From Paenibacillus dakarensis (GTDB taxonomy: Bacteria; Bacillota; Bacilli; Paenibacillales; Paenibacillaceae), in NCBI RefSeq assembly GCF_001373415.1, contig NZ_CDSE01000020.1, forward strand, positions 1 to 64,000: a stretch of DNA of 64,000 nt, read 5' to 3'. This document shows positions 1 through 8,865 of this stretch, in pieces. Positions within the stretch are counted from its first letter, which is position 1; each line of letters begins with the position of its first letter. Under the pieces are notes generated by a model that saw only the letters and a program-made list of their open reading frames with translations, was not told the origin of the DNA and did no database searches. The position numbers and the translations under genes were made by a program.

Positions 1-75
1 GGCGCCAAGCCCGCCGATGGATTCGAGACGGATCTCGAAAAATCCCAACTCATTTTTTTGAGGCAAAATCGACAT
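1..75 (-). CDS. 2-oxoacid:acceptor oxidoreductase, N-terminal fragment
   Basis: The first 25 codons of a minus-strand gene that runs off the left edge. The start ATG at 75-73 follows a GAGGAGAG ribosome site. The residues FEIRLESIGGLGA resemble the N-terminus of the gamma (PorC-type) domain of pyruvate or 2-oxoacid:ferredoxin oxidoreductases, where a glycine-rich loop follows the first strand. That enzyme class oxidises 2-oxoacids with ferredoxin and is oxygen sensitive, which fits the FNR-like site upstream. Only the N-terminus is visible, so the exact subunit is uncertain. Confidence 0.6.
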   Translation of the reverse strand, partial: MSILPQKNELGFFEIRLESIGGLGA

Positions 76-143
76 GCTCTCTCCTCATTTCTTCTTGTTC
101 TAGAGGCTATAATCCCAGTTTAAAAGAAGTAACAGGCCGATAT

Positions 144-159
144 CGTGATTTTAATCACA
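144..159 (-). promoter_or_regulatory. FNR/CRP-like box upstream of the oxidoreductase
   Basis: CGTGATTTTAATCACA differs by one base from the TGTGA-N6-TCACA palindrome used by Fnr/Crp proteins. It lies about 70 bp upstream of the minus-strand start at 75. An AT-rich GATTAT (114-109) between them could be a -10 element, but the spacing is not ideal for class II activation. Oxygen-dependent control is inferred. Confidence 0.5.
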
Positions 160-370
160 TTATAGGAAATAGTGATTCCAATCTAGATGCAAGGTTTAAC
201 GCGGGCAGACCGCTCCCGATTATTCTGCTGACAGGCAGAAGCAAAAAATTTGCGATTTTTTAATTTAAATGGATTTCCGGATATTTATCTACCATCATAT
301 GGGCGCACTGGTATACTAAACATAACTGGCCTGAATTCAAATTCAAAACACAGGAAGGACGGGCATACAT

Positions 371-2596
371 ATGAAATTCATGAAAAGCCGTGCTCAAAAA
401 ATATGGATCCGCACGCTGCTGATTCTGATCAGCTTTCTGCTTCTCGTTGTAACCGTTCTCACGCACTGGATGTTAGATTCATTTACGAAGGAAATTACCC
501 AGCTCAACTACCGCCTGACCTCACTGGTCAGGGAGAGCATTGACACCCGCCTGAAGGAAATTGACAGCATCTCTTCCCAGATTGAACTGAGCTCAGCCAA
601 CCTGAAGCTGAGCCGATTAAAGAGCAAAGATCAGATTTCGGCCTCCTTGATTTATCCGTTTGCGAATCAAGTCCGCAATTATAAACTCGCCAACCGTTTT
701 ATCGAGCAGATCTATATCTATTACCCGGCTATGGATTATGTAGTAGGCGACCTGGGGAGCTTTACTTCTAAAAATTATTACATGCTGCTTCATAATCTGG
801 ACAGCACTGGCTATGACCAATGGGTCAGCAAGATGTCCGCACAGCCCAAAACCTATTATTTTGACGAAAGCTCGCTCATGTTCTCCAGACAGCTGCCCTA
901 TAATGATTTTGCCGAAAAAACAGCCAACATCGTTATCAAGATCAATCGTGGCGAGGTCTTGAACTCGCTCGGAAACGTTCAGGGTTCCAAATCCAGCGCC
1001 GTAACGGCGGTGATCGGTACCGGTCAGCAAATATATGCGGCGGCGGGAGTGAAAGCCGTTGAAACACTGAAAGCCCTTCCTGCAGATGCCCTTTCGGGAT
1101 CATCCTTAACTTCTCATAAAAATCTGTTTATCTTGAAGCGCGACTCCGCCATTGGAGAAATAAAATATGTAACCATTGTGAACCGGACCGAGCTGCTCTC
1201 CTTAGCCAACAATATGCGGACCATAGCCTATCTGGTACTGCTCGGATGCTTGATCGCGGGCATTCTCGTTTCCATTTACATCAGTAAGAGAAACAGCCAG
1301 CCGCTGCTCTCCATTGTCAACAAGGTCCGCGAAAAGGAAGGCTTCCCCGATGCTCCAACAGATACGATCGACGAGTATCGGCTGATTACCGACCGGATCG
1401 AGCATTTTGCCAATGAACACGCCAGAAGCAGTAAGAAGCTGGAAGACCAGCAATCCAAGATGGAAAGCCTGTTCCTGAACCATGTACTTGATTCCGAGCA
1501 TCAGAGCAGCACCGAAATCTTTGCTGCGATGCAGAGGCTGGATCTTGAATTCCTGTCTCCCCAGTTCGCGGTGATGCTGATCCGTGTCTCCCGGGAAAAA
1601 GACGGCCGCACAGATACAGCAGAGTTATTGCAGCAAGAAATTTCACGGCTCCATGAGATGAGCATTCCCTTCCATTTTATCGCATCGTCTTACAGGGGCG
1701 ACCTGGTCGTTCTGTTCAATATGGAAAGCGAGGTTACTCCGCAGCAGCTGAAGAAGCTGGCCGGGGAAATATTGCTCCGCTATAAGGAGGTTCCGGGCGT
1801 CCTCATTACCCTTGGGGGCTTTACGGACTCGCTGTCCCATATTTCAAGAAGCTATCATCAGGCGAGATTAACAGCCGAGCACCACACGCAGGCACAGCAT
1901 ACGGTGATCGCTTATGATGCTGCCTCCGTAATGAATCCGTACGATCCCGGCGAAGCCGCCGGTACCATGCATGATTTTAATCGATATATGGATATTCAGC
2001 ATTATGAGGAAGCGAGTAAAGCGGCCGATATCCTCTTTCATCAACTGGTGATGCTGGATGATTATATGGCCCGGTGTCAAAAGTACGCGATCATCCACCG
2101 CCTTATTGCAGAAATACAGAACGTCAGCCGGCAAAACAAATCTTTGGACGTCCGGAGTTGTGTGGAGCGGCTCGCCCACAGCAAAGGGATCGGGGAGCTT
2201 CATCATACGGTAAGGGAAATGATCGGGCTTCTGCAAGACAAGCAGGCGCAGAGCCGCACACGGCAGAATACCACCATCGCCCAATCAGCAAGGGATATTA
2301 TTGAGGCCGGATTTACGGATCCCATGATGGGCCTGTACAGCATCAGCGAGCAGCTTGGCGTGACGAACACTTACTTGTCCAAGGTCTTCAAGGAAACATA
2401 CAACCAGAACCTTGTCCAGTTTATTAATCAGCAGCGAATTGAAAAAGCGATTCAGCTGATTATGACAACTTCGCTAAGCGTCAAGGAAATTGCTGCCCGG
2501 GTTGGATATTCCAGCGATGTCAGCTTTATTCGGGTGTTCAAGCAGTATACGCGAACAACGCCAGGCAAATTCAAAGGACAGCAGGCTGCGGAATGA
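371..2596 (+). CDS. Membrane-bound AraC-family regulator (YesS-like)
   Basis: A 741-residue sensor-regulator. A transmembrane helix lies near residues 10-31 and a second near 283-304, enclosing an extracytoplasmic sensor region of about 250 residues. A long cytoplasmic linker leads to a C-terminal AraC double helix-turn-helix near residues 645-737 (YSISEQLGV, then VKEIAARVGYSSDVSFIRVFK). Proteins of this layout usually sense a carbohydrate and activate an adjacent ABC importer and hydrolases, which matches the genes downstream on the same strand. The ATG at 371 follows an AGGAAGG stretch. The ligand cannot be read from sequence. Confidence 0.9.
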   Translation: MKFMKSRAQKIWIRTLLILISFLLLVVTVLTHWMLDSFTKEITQLNYRLTSLVRESIDTRLKEIDSISSQIELSSANLKLSRLKSKDQISASLIYPFANQVRNYKLANRFIEQIYIYYPAMDYVVGDLGSFTSKNYYMLLHNLDSTGYDQWVSKMSAQPKTYYFDESSLMFSRQLPYNDFAEKTANIVIKINRGEVLNSLGNVQGSKSSAVTAVIGTGQQIYAAAGVKAVETLKALPADALSGSSLTSHKNLFILKRDSAIGEIKYVTIVNRTELLSLANNMRTIAYLVLLGCLIAGILVSIYISKRNSQPLLSIVNKVREKEGFPDAPTDTIDEYRLITDRIEHFANEHARSSKKLEDQQSKMESLFLNHVLDSEHQSSTEIFAAMQRLDLEFLSPQFAVMLIRVSREKDGRTDTAELLQQEISRLHEMSIPFHFIASSYRGDLVVLFNMESEVTPQQLKKLAGEILLRYKEVPGVLITLGGFTDSLSHISRSYHQARLTAEHHTQAQHTVIAYDAASVMNPYDPGEAAGTMHDFNRYMDIQHYEEASKAADILFHQLVMLDDYMARCQKYAIIHRLIAEIQNVSRQNKSLDVRSCVERLAHSKGIGELHHTVREMIGLLQDKQAQSRTRQNTTIAQSARDIIEAGFTDPMMGLYSISEQLGVTNTYLSKVFKETYNQNLVQFINQQRIEKAIQLIMTTSLSVKEIAARVGYSSDVSFIRVFKQYTRTTPGKFKGQQAAE

Positions 2597-2711
2597 TTAA
2601 CATTTTTTGTTTTTTCCACTTTAAAAATTGTTAATTATACGGCAAAAAAGGTATATTTCGCATGTCCTGAGTGACACCGCCGGTGTTTCCATCATGGAAA
2701 TACTGCCGTTG

Positions 2712-2739
2712 ACCGGGCTTCCCTTACCGGAAGCCCGGT
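2712..2739 (+). terminator. Hairpin after the regulator gene
   Basis: ACCGGGCTTCC pairs with GGAAGCCCGGT around a short loop. It sits between the regulator and the binding-protein gene. There is no T tract, so it may be an attenuator or an mRNA-stabilising hairpin rather than a full terminator. Confidence 0.45.
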
Positions 2740-2808
2740 ATAAATATTGTGTATTTACACGGTCCTGCCCCCCTGCCTATGATGGCAGCAACAAAAGTAC
2801 ATCCAACT

Positions 2809-2823
2809 TTGTAAACGCTTCAT
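2809..2823 (+). promoter_or_regulatory. cre-like site before the binding-protein gene
   Basis: TTGTAAACGCTTCAT matches 13 of 15 positions of the CcpA cre consensus WTGNAANCGNWNNCA. The core AACG is intact and the final CA is not. It ends about 37 bp upstream of the ATG at 2861. Carbon catabolite control of a sugar importer is plausible. Confidence 0.4.
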
Positions 2824-2860
2824 TATCCAGGTGTTTATCACCTAATTAAGGAGGACGAAC

Positions 2861-4138
2861 ATGAAGAAGAAGTCATGGATTACGTTATTGTCTTTGCTGT
2901 TGGTTGTATCACTCCTTGCTGCCTGCGGCGGCAAGCAGGAGCCAGGGGCAGACGGGGCGAGTGGTAAGGCCGGATCGAAGCAGAAGCTTCTGCTGTGGAT
3001 GCCGCCATTCGGTACGGAGGAGACGCTGGACAAAGAGACCTGGAGCAGCATTCTGAAGCCTTTTGAACAGGAGAACAACGTCCAGGTTGAGATCGAAATT
3101 GTCCCTTGGGGCAACTACGAAGAAAAATACCTTACCGGAATTTCCTCCGGACAAGGACCAGACATCGGTTATATGTACATGGAAATGATGAGTGATTTTA
3201 TCGACATGGGAGCCCTGGAGCCTTTTGACAGCTACTTAACGGATAAGGACCGTGAAAATTTCCACTATCTTGATAAAGGCCTCATTCAAGGAAAGCAATA
3301 TGCTCTCCCGATCGTAGTAGGAAGCGCGCGTGTGCTGTTTTACAACAAGGATATTTTGACAAAAGCCGGGGTTGAGCAGCCGCCTGCGACCTGGGACGAA
3401 TTTATAGCAGCCAGCAAAAAAGTCAAGGATGCCGGATTCACCCCTATACAAATGCAGTGGGGCGACAAGGCCATTGGAGCTCTCAACTCTACATTCTACC
3501 CGTTTCTCTGGCAGGCAGGCGGCAATCTGTTCTCGGAGGACGGAACCAAAGCGGCCTTTAATTCTCCGGAAGGGATCAGGGCAGCCACATTTGTCTACAA
3601 CCTGAAAAAAGAAGGCTATCTGCCGGATTCCACTACATCGATGTCCGAGCCTCAAGCGATTGGAGAATTCAAGTCCGGCAAGACTGCATTCAGTATAGCT
3701 CCGACCAATCAGGGGCAGGAATTCACCAAAGCCAATATCAACTGGGGCTACTTAACATCGCTGAAGGATCGTCAGCAAGGCACCTTTGCCGCCGCAGACT
3801 CTCTCGTCATGGTCAGCTCCAGCAAGAACAAGGAACTCGCAGCAAAGCTTGCCCTTTATATGCTCAGCGGCCCCTCGATGACCGAGTTTCACAAGATGGC
3901 GCCATTCCCGCCTGTTGGAAAGGATGAGACCTATCAGGATGATGATGCCTTCAAGCGCATTTATGAGGAAGATCAGAATATGTTGATGACGCTGCCGGCT
4001 GTCAAAGGCTCCGCAGGTATCTTCGATAATCTGTACAAAAATCTGCAGCTGATGATGATGGGTGAGCTGACGCCGGAAGAAGCGCTGAATGAGTCCGCCA
4101 AATATGCCGATGAGATGCTGTCTCAAAACAACAAATGA
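2861..4138 (+). CDS. Carbohydrate ABC transporter substrate-binding lipoprotein
   Basis: A 425-residue extracellular binding protein of the sugar (MalE-like) class. The N-terminus is a lipoprotein signal with lipobox LLAAC at about residue 21, so it should be anchored to the outer face of the membrane. The fold pattern includes VEIEIVPWGNYEEKY, GQGPDIGYMY, a PIVVGSARVLFYNKD segment and the ATWDEF motif. It starts at ATG 2861 after an AAGGAGGA ribosome site and is followed 33 bp later by the first permease. The regulator upstream and permeases downstream make it the binding component of this importer. The sugar is unknown. Confidence 0.93.
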   Translation: MKKKSWITLLSLLLVVSLLAACGGKQEPGADGASGKAGSKQKLLLWMPPFGTEETLDKETWSSILKPFEQENNVQVEIEIVPWGNYEEKYLTGISSGQGPDIGYMYMEMMSDFIDMGALEPFDSYLTDKDRENFHYLDKGLIQGKQYALPIVVGSARVLFYNKDILTKAGVEQPPATWDEFIAASKKVKDAGFTPIQMQWGDKAIGALNSTFYPFLWQAGGNLFSEDGTKAAFNSPEGIRAATFVYNLKKEGYLPDSTTSMSEPQAIGEFKSGKTAFSIAPTNQGQEFTKANINWGYLTSLKDRQQGTFAAADSLVMVSSSKNKELAAKLALYMLSGPSMTEFHKMAPFPPVGKDETYQDDDAFKRIYEEDQNMLMTLPAVKGSAGIFDNLYKNLQLMMMGELTPEEALNESAKYADEMLSQNNK

Positions 4139-4171
4139 TGGTCTTTCCCTGCGTAGATTGGAGGTAAGGCG

Positions 4172-5077
4172 ATGAGTGCCATCCTGATGAAGAAACTCAA
4201 GAGCAACAGTGGTATTTTGTATATTTTACCCAGCTTCTTACTTATTCTGATCTTTTCCCTGATCCCTTTAGTGATGACGGGGTATTACAGCTTCACCCAG
4301 TATAACGTCATCCAACAGCCGGAGTGGATCGGGCTGGACAATTATGCTGCCCTGATGAACGATGCCTTTTTCAAGACCGGTTTAACGAACACGCTGATAT
4401 ACACGGTTATTGTGGTGCCGGTTCAAACCATTATTTCGCTGATGCTGGCGAATGTTATCGCAACCTATTTCCGTAACAGACTGGGCACATTCTTTCGAAG
4501 CGCCCTGTTTATTCCGGTGATCAGCTCCATGATTCTTGTCGGAACGATATGGAAATTTATGCTTGCCACAGAAAACGGCTTTATCAATCTGTTTCTGGGT
4601 TTCATGGGCCTGGATGGGTTGAACTGGCTCGGCAGCAAAACACTGGCCCTGATCAGTATATGCCTGGTCTCCATATGGAAAAATGTCGGCTATTTCCTGG
4701 TGATCTATTATGCCGGCATTATGGATATCCCGCGCTCCCACTATGAAGCGGCTCAAGTTGACGGAGCGACGAGATTTCAGCAGTTCCACTATATTACCGT
4801 ACCCAGTCTGAAGGCGATCACTTATCTCGTGATAACGCTCGGTACAATCTGGAGCTTCCAGGTATTCGATCTTGTCTACGCCATGACCGGCGGCGGGCCG
4901 GGAAAAAGCACGCTCACGATGGTGCTGAACATTTATCAGAGCGCCTTCAAGCAGTACAAGATGGGATACGGCAGTGCCATTTCCTTCATCCTGTTCATTC
5001 TGATCCTCATGATCTCCGGTGTACAGAAGCGGTTCTTCAGGGATAAAGACATCCATCCGGGAGGGGATCATCGATGA
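4172..5077 (+). CDS. Carbohydrate ABC transporter permease (MalF/UgpA type)
   Basis: A 301-residue inner-membrane permease with about six hydrophobic helices. The cytoplasmic EAA loop that docks the ATPase is visible as YEAAQVDGATRFQQFHYITVP-like sequence near residues 190-210. A GGAGG ribosome site precedes ATG 4172. Its last codons overlap the start of the next permease by an ATGA junction, indicating translational coupling. It should pair with the MalG-type permease at 5074 to form the membrane channel. No ATPase is encoded in this locus, so a shared MsmX-like ATPase is likely. Confidence 0.93.
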   Translation: MSAILMKKLKSNSGILYILPSFLLILIFSLIPLVMTGYYSFTQYNVIQQPEWIGLDNYAALMNDAFFKTGLTNTLIYTVIVVPVQTIISLMLANVIATYFRNRLGTFFRSALFIPVISSMILVGTIWKFMLATENGFINLFLGFMGLDGLNWLGSKTLALISICLVSIWKNVGYFLVIYYAGIMDIPRSHYEAAQVDGATRFQQFHYITVPSLKAITYLVITLGTIWSFQVFDLVYAMTGGGPGKSTLTMVLNIYQSAFKQYKMGYGSAISFILFILILMISGVQKRFFRDKDIHPGGDHR

Positions 5078-5886
5078 TAACCTATGGATTTGCCAGACGA
5101 TTGTATCTGTTACTTCTGCTGATTCCAGCCTTGTTCGCCTTGTTTCCTTTTGTCTATATGGTCATCACTTCATTGCAGCAGACCTATGAGCTGGGGCTGG
5201 TCGTCGACTTTAGCAGCTTGAACTTCAATAACTTCACAACGATTTTCAAGAACTACGACTTTGTCAGATATTTTGCCAACAGTGCCATTGTTGTGATTCT
5301 CGCCTGTGTTGTAAACAGCCTGGTATCTTCCCTCGCTGCTTTCGGGTTTGCCAAGAAGAATTTCGCAGGCAAAAACTCAATTTTCTGGATTTATCTGGCC
5401 ACTTTAATGATTCCTTCACAGGTAATCCTTGTGCCGATGTTCGTAATCATCCGCGAGCTTAACATCGCTAACACGTATCTGGCTCTCTTTTTGCCGATTA
5501 TCAATGCGTTTGGTGTGTTTCTGGTGAGACAGTTCATGGAGAACGTTCCCGATGAACTGCTGGAGGCCGCACGGATTGATGGCAGCGGAGAATTGAGAGT
5601 GTTCTTTACAATCGTTATCCCGCTGGTGAAGCCGGTGCTCGTAAGTTTGACGGTCTTTACGTTTATAACGACGTGGAACGATTTCGTATGGCCTCTCATT
5701 TCGATCACGAATCAGAAAATGAGTACCCTGACGCTTGCGCTGTCCTCGCTGCAGGGCAACTACGCGACCAACTATGGTCTGGTTATGGCCGGCGCAACCC
5801 TGACCTTCCTGCCGCCTTTCATTCTATATTTGTTTCTTCAAAGACAATTTGTTGAAGGTATCGCTCTCAGCGGCATAAAGGGTTAA
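5074..5886 (+). CDS. Carbohydrate ABC transporter permease (MalG type)
   Basis: A 270-residue permease, the partner of the upstream MalF-type protein. It has a first membrane helix near residues 8-30, several further hydrophobic segments, and an EAA loop reading LEAARIDGSGELRVFF. The C-terminus ends with FVEGIALSGIKG, typical of MalG-type permeases. The start overlaps the stop of the preceding gene by four bases. It transports the substrate delivered by the lipoprotein at 2861. Confidence 0.93.
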   Translation: MITYGFARRLYLLLLLIPALFALFPFVYMVITSLQQTYELGLVVDFSSLNFNNFTTIFKNYDFVRYFANSAIVVILACVVNSLVSSLAAFGFAKKNFAGKNSIFWIYLATLMIPSQVILVPMFVIIRELNIANTYLALFLPIINAFGVFLVRQFMENVPDELLEAARIDGSGELRVFFTIVIPLVKPVLVSLTVFTFITTWNDFVWPLISITNQKMSTLTLALSSLQGNYATNYGLVMAGATLTFLPPFILYLFLQRQFVEGIALSGIKG

Positions 5887-5895
5887 TATGAAAGT

Positions 5896-5909
5896 TAGAT
5901 AACGCTTAC
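5896..5909 (+). promoter_or_regulatory. Weak cre-like site after the permease
   Basis: GATAACGCTTACA, read with two preceding bases, matches about 13 of 15 cre positions. It lies before the DUF4091 gene. It overlaps the edge of the repeat region that follows, so the match may be incidental. Confidence 0.25.
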
Positions 5910-5918
5910 ACAACTTGG

Positions 5919-6046
5919 TGTGCGCTTCCGATGTAGTTTTTGTACGAAGTTATTCTAGGAAGCGTATGCTCCAAAAACTTAGCCTACGCTTCCGAAGTAA
6001 TTTTGTTCGATGCAGCTCAAGGAAGCATACGCTACACAAAATTTTT
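5919..6046 (+). repeat. Two tandem copies of an imperfect palindromic repeat
   Basis: Two units of about 62-66 bp (about 5919-5980 and 5981-6046) share the pattern ACGCTTCCGA, a T-rich centre with TNCGA, then AGGAAGC and TATGCT or TACGCT. Each unit is an imperfect inverted repeat because CGCTTCC pairs with GGAAGCG or GGAAGCA. They fill the gap between the permease and the DUF4091 gene. I recall similar elements from intergenic DNA of Paenibacillus genomes, but this was not checked. Confidence 0.65.
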
Positions 6047-6058
6047 AGGAGGTTCAAA

Positions 6059-7708
6059 ATGTCACAGCTTCAGTTCATGCTCGCCGGGAGCCTGGAAAAG
6101 GTTCTGCCGAAGCAAGCGCCGACACCGCTCAAGAGCAGCATACTCAGCGGCCTATGGGGCGAAACACTTTCCTTCCAGCTTGCTTATCATTGCGAGGGAC
6201 AAGGGAATTACCGCTTTCATCTAAAGCTCTCTTCCCCGCTAAATGAAAAAATCCGCATCCGCAAGGTAGAACTGGTGCCAGCCGCTTACCCCTGCCATGC
6301 GGAATGGGACGATGATTACCTGACCACCGAGCCGGGACTGCTGCCCGATCTGCTGAGACCGCTGGATCCGAACGAGTCCATCAAAGCGGTCCCCGCACAG
6401 TGGCGTGCGCTGTGGCTGGACATAAAGCTGGACGAGGGCATGACGGAGCCAGAATATCCGGTGACGGTCAGCGTACAGGATCTGCAGGGCGCAGAGCTGT
6501 GGAGCGCCACGCTTATGATCCGCCCGATTCCCGTTCAGCTGCCCGAGCAAAAGCTGCTGCATACCGAGTGGATGCACACTGACTGCCTCGTCGATTATTA
6601 CAAGGTGCCTGCTTTCAGCGAGGAGCATTGGAGAATTCTCGACCAGTTTATCGCTTCCGCGGCCGATCATGGTATCAACATGCTGTTAACACCGGTCTTT
6701 ACACCGCCGCTTGATACCGTCATCGGAGGCGAGCGTACTACCGTACAGCTTGTGGATGTCATTAAGAACGGCGACCAGTACGAATTTGACTTCAGCAAGC
6801 TGGGACGCTGGATCGGCTTGTGCCGCAAGCATGGCATTACCAATCTCGAAATTGCCCACCTGTTCACCCAGTGGGGAGCGGAATTCGCGCCTAAGATCAT
6901 CGCTTCGGTGAACGGCACCGAGCAGCGCATCTTCGGATGGGATACGCCGGCGACGGGTGAAGCGTATAAGGCGTTTCTCCACAGCTTTTTGCCGGAGTTG
7001 AAAGCGTACCTGAAGGAGCAGAACATACTGGAGCATACCTGGTTCCATATTTCCGACGAGCCGCATGAGAACCAGAAGGGCACATATGCCGCAGCCAAAG
7101 CTGTCGTTAAAGACCTGCTTGCCGACTGCAGGGTGATTGACGCCCTCAGCAGCTTCGAGCTCTATCAGGAAGGCGTAGTGGAAAAGCCGGTTCCGTGTAA
7201 TGATCATATTCAGCCATTTCTTGATGCAGGCGTTCCTAATCTTTGGACTTATTACTGCACAGCCCAGCAGCTGAAGGTAAGCAACCGGTTCATGTCCATG
7301 CCTTCATCCCGCAATCGTATTTTGGGAACACAGCTGTACTTATATCATATCGAGGGCTTCCTTCATTGGGGCTTTAACTTCTATAACAACCAGTATTCGA
7401 TCAAGGCAATTGATCCATTCCTTGTGACGGATGCCGGCGAGGCCTTCCCTTCAGGAGACCCGTTCCTTGTCTATCCTGCTCCGGACGGAAGCGCCTACGA
7501 TTCCATCCGCGGCATGGTGTTCAAGGAGGCGCTGTATGATCTACGTGCGCTGGAATGCTTGGAATCGCTGAAGGGCCGGGAGACGGTGGAGCGCCTTATC
7601 AACGAGGGAGTTCAGGGAACCATCACGTTCGATCAGTATCCGAAGGGACCTGAGTACCTCATATCTCTAAGAGAAAAGATCAACCGGGAAATTGCAGCCA
7701 GCCTGTAG
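6059..7708 (+). CDS. DUF4091 domain protein, probable glycoside-processing enzyme
   Basis: A 549-residue cytoplasmic protein with no signal peptide. I chose ATG 6059 because AGGAGG lies just ahead of it; the frame stays open upstream to 5915 but that part is repeat sequence. A central region has TIM-barrel-like sequence with WFHISDEPHENQ, a conserved DUF4091 motif rich in acidic residues, followed by NLWTYYCTAQ and an aromatic FLHWGFNFYNNQYS segment. DUF4091 proteins commonly occur with sugar importers and are thought to act on imported glycans. It is the last gene of the locus and ends in a strong terminator. The substrate is unknown. Confidence 0.85.
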   Translation: MSQLQFMLAGSLEKVLPKQAPTPLKSSILSGLWGETLSFQLAYHCEGQGNYRFHLKLSSPLNEKIRIRKVELVPAAYPCHAEWDDDYLTTEPGLLPDLLRPLDPNESIKAVPAQWRALWLDIKLDEGMTEPEYPVTVSVQDLQGAELWSATLMIRPIPVQLPEQKLLHTEWMHTDCLVDYYKVPAFSEEHWRILDQFIASAADHGINMLLTPVFTPPLDTVIGGERTTVQLVDVIKNGDQYEFDFSKLGRWIGLCRKHGITNLEIAHLFTQWGAEFAPKIIASVNGTEQRIFGWDTPATGEAYKAFLHSFLPELKAYLKEQNILEHTWFHISDEPHENQKGTYAAAKAVVKDLLADCRVIDALSSFELYQEGVVEKPVPCNDHIQPFLDAGVPNLWTYYCTAQQLKVSNRFMSMPSSRNRILGTQLYLYHIEGFLHWGFNFYNNQYSIKAIDPFLVTDAGEAFPSGDPFLVYPAPDGSAYDSIRGMVFKEALYDLRALECLESLKGRETVERLINEGVQGTITFDQYPKGPEYLISLREKINREIAASL

Positions 7709-7725
7709 AATCCTCCGGAAACGGC

Positions 7726-7769
7726 AAAAAAGCGTTCGGCAGCGGGATATCGCTGCTGAACGCTTTTTT
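7726..7769 (+). terminator. Rho-independent terminator, bidirectional
   Basis: AAAAAAGCGTTCGGCAGCG pairs with the complementary CGCTGCTGAACGCTTTTTT around GGATAT. It has a long GC-containing stem and a T run on either strand. It closes the first sugar locus. Confidence 0.9.
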
Positions 7770-7919
7770 GTATTGTCGGAACAACCTTGCTCCTGTTATA
7801 TCCGGGACTCCAGCGTGTCCAGATACTCTCAGCGTATCGAAGAGTACTGATGACTGAGGACTTCCAGATATCACCCGCGAACCTGTTAGCCATCCAAGCC
7901 CATACAAACCGCGGCCAAC

Positions 7920-8585
7920 TTAAGACGCGATTGTTAATAATCTGATTGCAGTTGTTAGGTCCATCTCTTCTAAAGATTTAAGTCGTAAATCATATGATTC
8001 AAAGGGTAATTCACTTGTTAATTTATTAGGAACAATAATACAATACATTCCTGCGGCTTTCGCCGCTTTAGCACCATTAGGTGAATCCTCTAATGCAATT
8101 GCATTTATAGGTTTAACACAGAAGTAATCTAAAACTTGTAGGTAAAGGTCAGGGGCAGGCTTAACATTTATTGCATCCTCGTGAGTTCTTATACATGAAA
8201 AATATTGTGTAAGCCCTAATTCATCAAGATTTGGCATAACCCAATCACGCGGTGCGCTAGAAGCTAATCCAATTTTAATTCCTAATCTCTTGGCTTCATT
8301 TAAATAGTTTTCAACACCTGGGAGAGCCATTTGGTGAACAATTAACTTATCATATTTTTCCCTTCTTAGTCTTCTTAGCATTTCTCTGTCTAATGTTTTT
8401 CCGATGCTTTGTTGTAAAAATTCATAAGGATCAAAAGATTTATAATGACCACCTATCCTAGAACAGTATAAGTCTAATGGCAGCTCAATTCCGTAATCCA
8501 AAAGTAACTCGTGAAATGAATAAAACTCAAACGTTTCAGTATCTCTGATTAAGCCGTCAAAATCAAAAACCACTGCTTCAATCAT
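7920..8585 (-). CDS. HAD-superfamily hydrolase (phosphatase-like, subfamily IA)
   Basis: A 221-residue enzyme. ATG 8585 is preferred because GGGGAGG lies six bases upstream; an upstream in-frame extension to 8627 lacks a ribosome site. HAD motif I is FDFDGLIRDTE near residues 6-16, motif II is GLASSAPRDW, motif III is the lysine of NVKPAPDLYL, and motif IV is ALEDSPNGAKAAKAAGM. It is similar to beta-phosphoglucomutase and sugar phosphatase relatives. The gene is clearly more AT-rich than its neighbours and sits between two sugar loci, which suggests separate acquisition. Confidence 0.88.
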   Translation of the reverse strand: MIEAVVFDFDGLIRDTETFEFYSFHELLLDYGIELPLDLYCSRIGGHYKSFDPYEFLQQSIGKTLDREMLRRLRREKYDKLIVHQMALPGVENYLNEAKRLGIKIGLASSAPRDWVMPNLDELGLTQYFSCIRTHEDAINVKPAPDLYLQVLDYFCVKPINAIALEDSPNGAKAAKAAGMYCIIVPNKLTSELPFESYDLRLKSLEEMDLTTAIRLLTIAS

Positions 8586-8865
8586 AGTATCCTCCCCCAT
8601 TTTAACCAACGCTTCTTCACAATGCACTACTTTAATACAGTTAAATCACATGGATTATGCGTCAATATCCCCTTTTAGAAGGAGCCCAGTGTGCGTACAA
8701 TTATTTTAAGACAAATTTGATACGTGGCTTACAAGGGTCAGCTTCACCAAGATAGCCAAAACCGTTTCATTCGGCAATGGGTCGGGACTAAATGAGAATC
8801 CTTTACTAATGGGCGTTTTAATGTATATTAATTAAAATATAACATTATTTACAAGGAGCTGGCCT

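Noticed and set aside
5915..6058. 48-codon N-terminal extension of the DUF4091 protein
   Set aside because: It translates the palindromic repeats, and the AGGAGG site lies just before ATG 6059.
8628..8865. Possible coding remnant between the HAD and regulator genes
   Set aside because: A minus-strand stretch such as ISKGFSFSPDPLPNETVLA looks protein-like, but I could not link it to a family or extend it.
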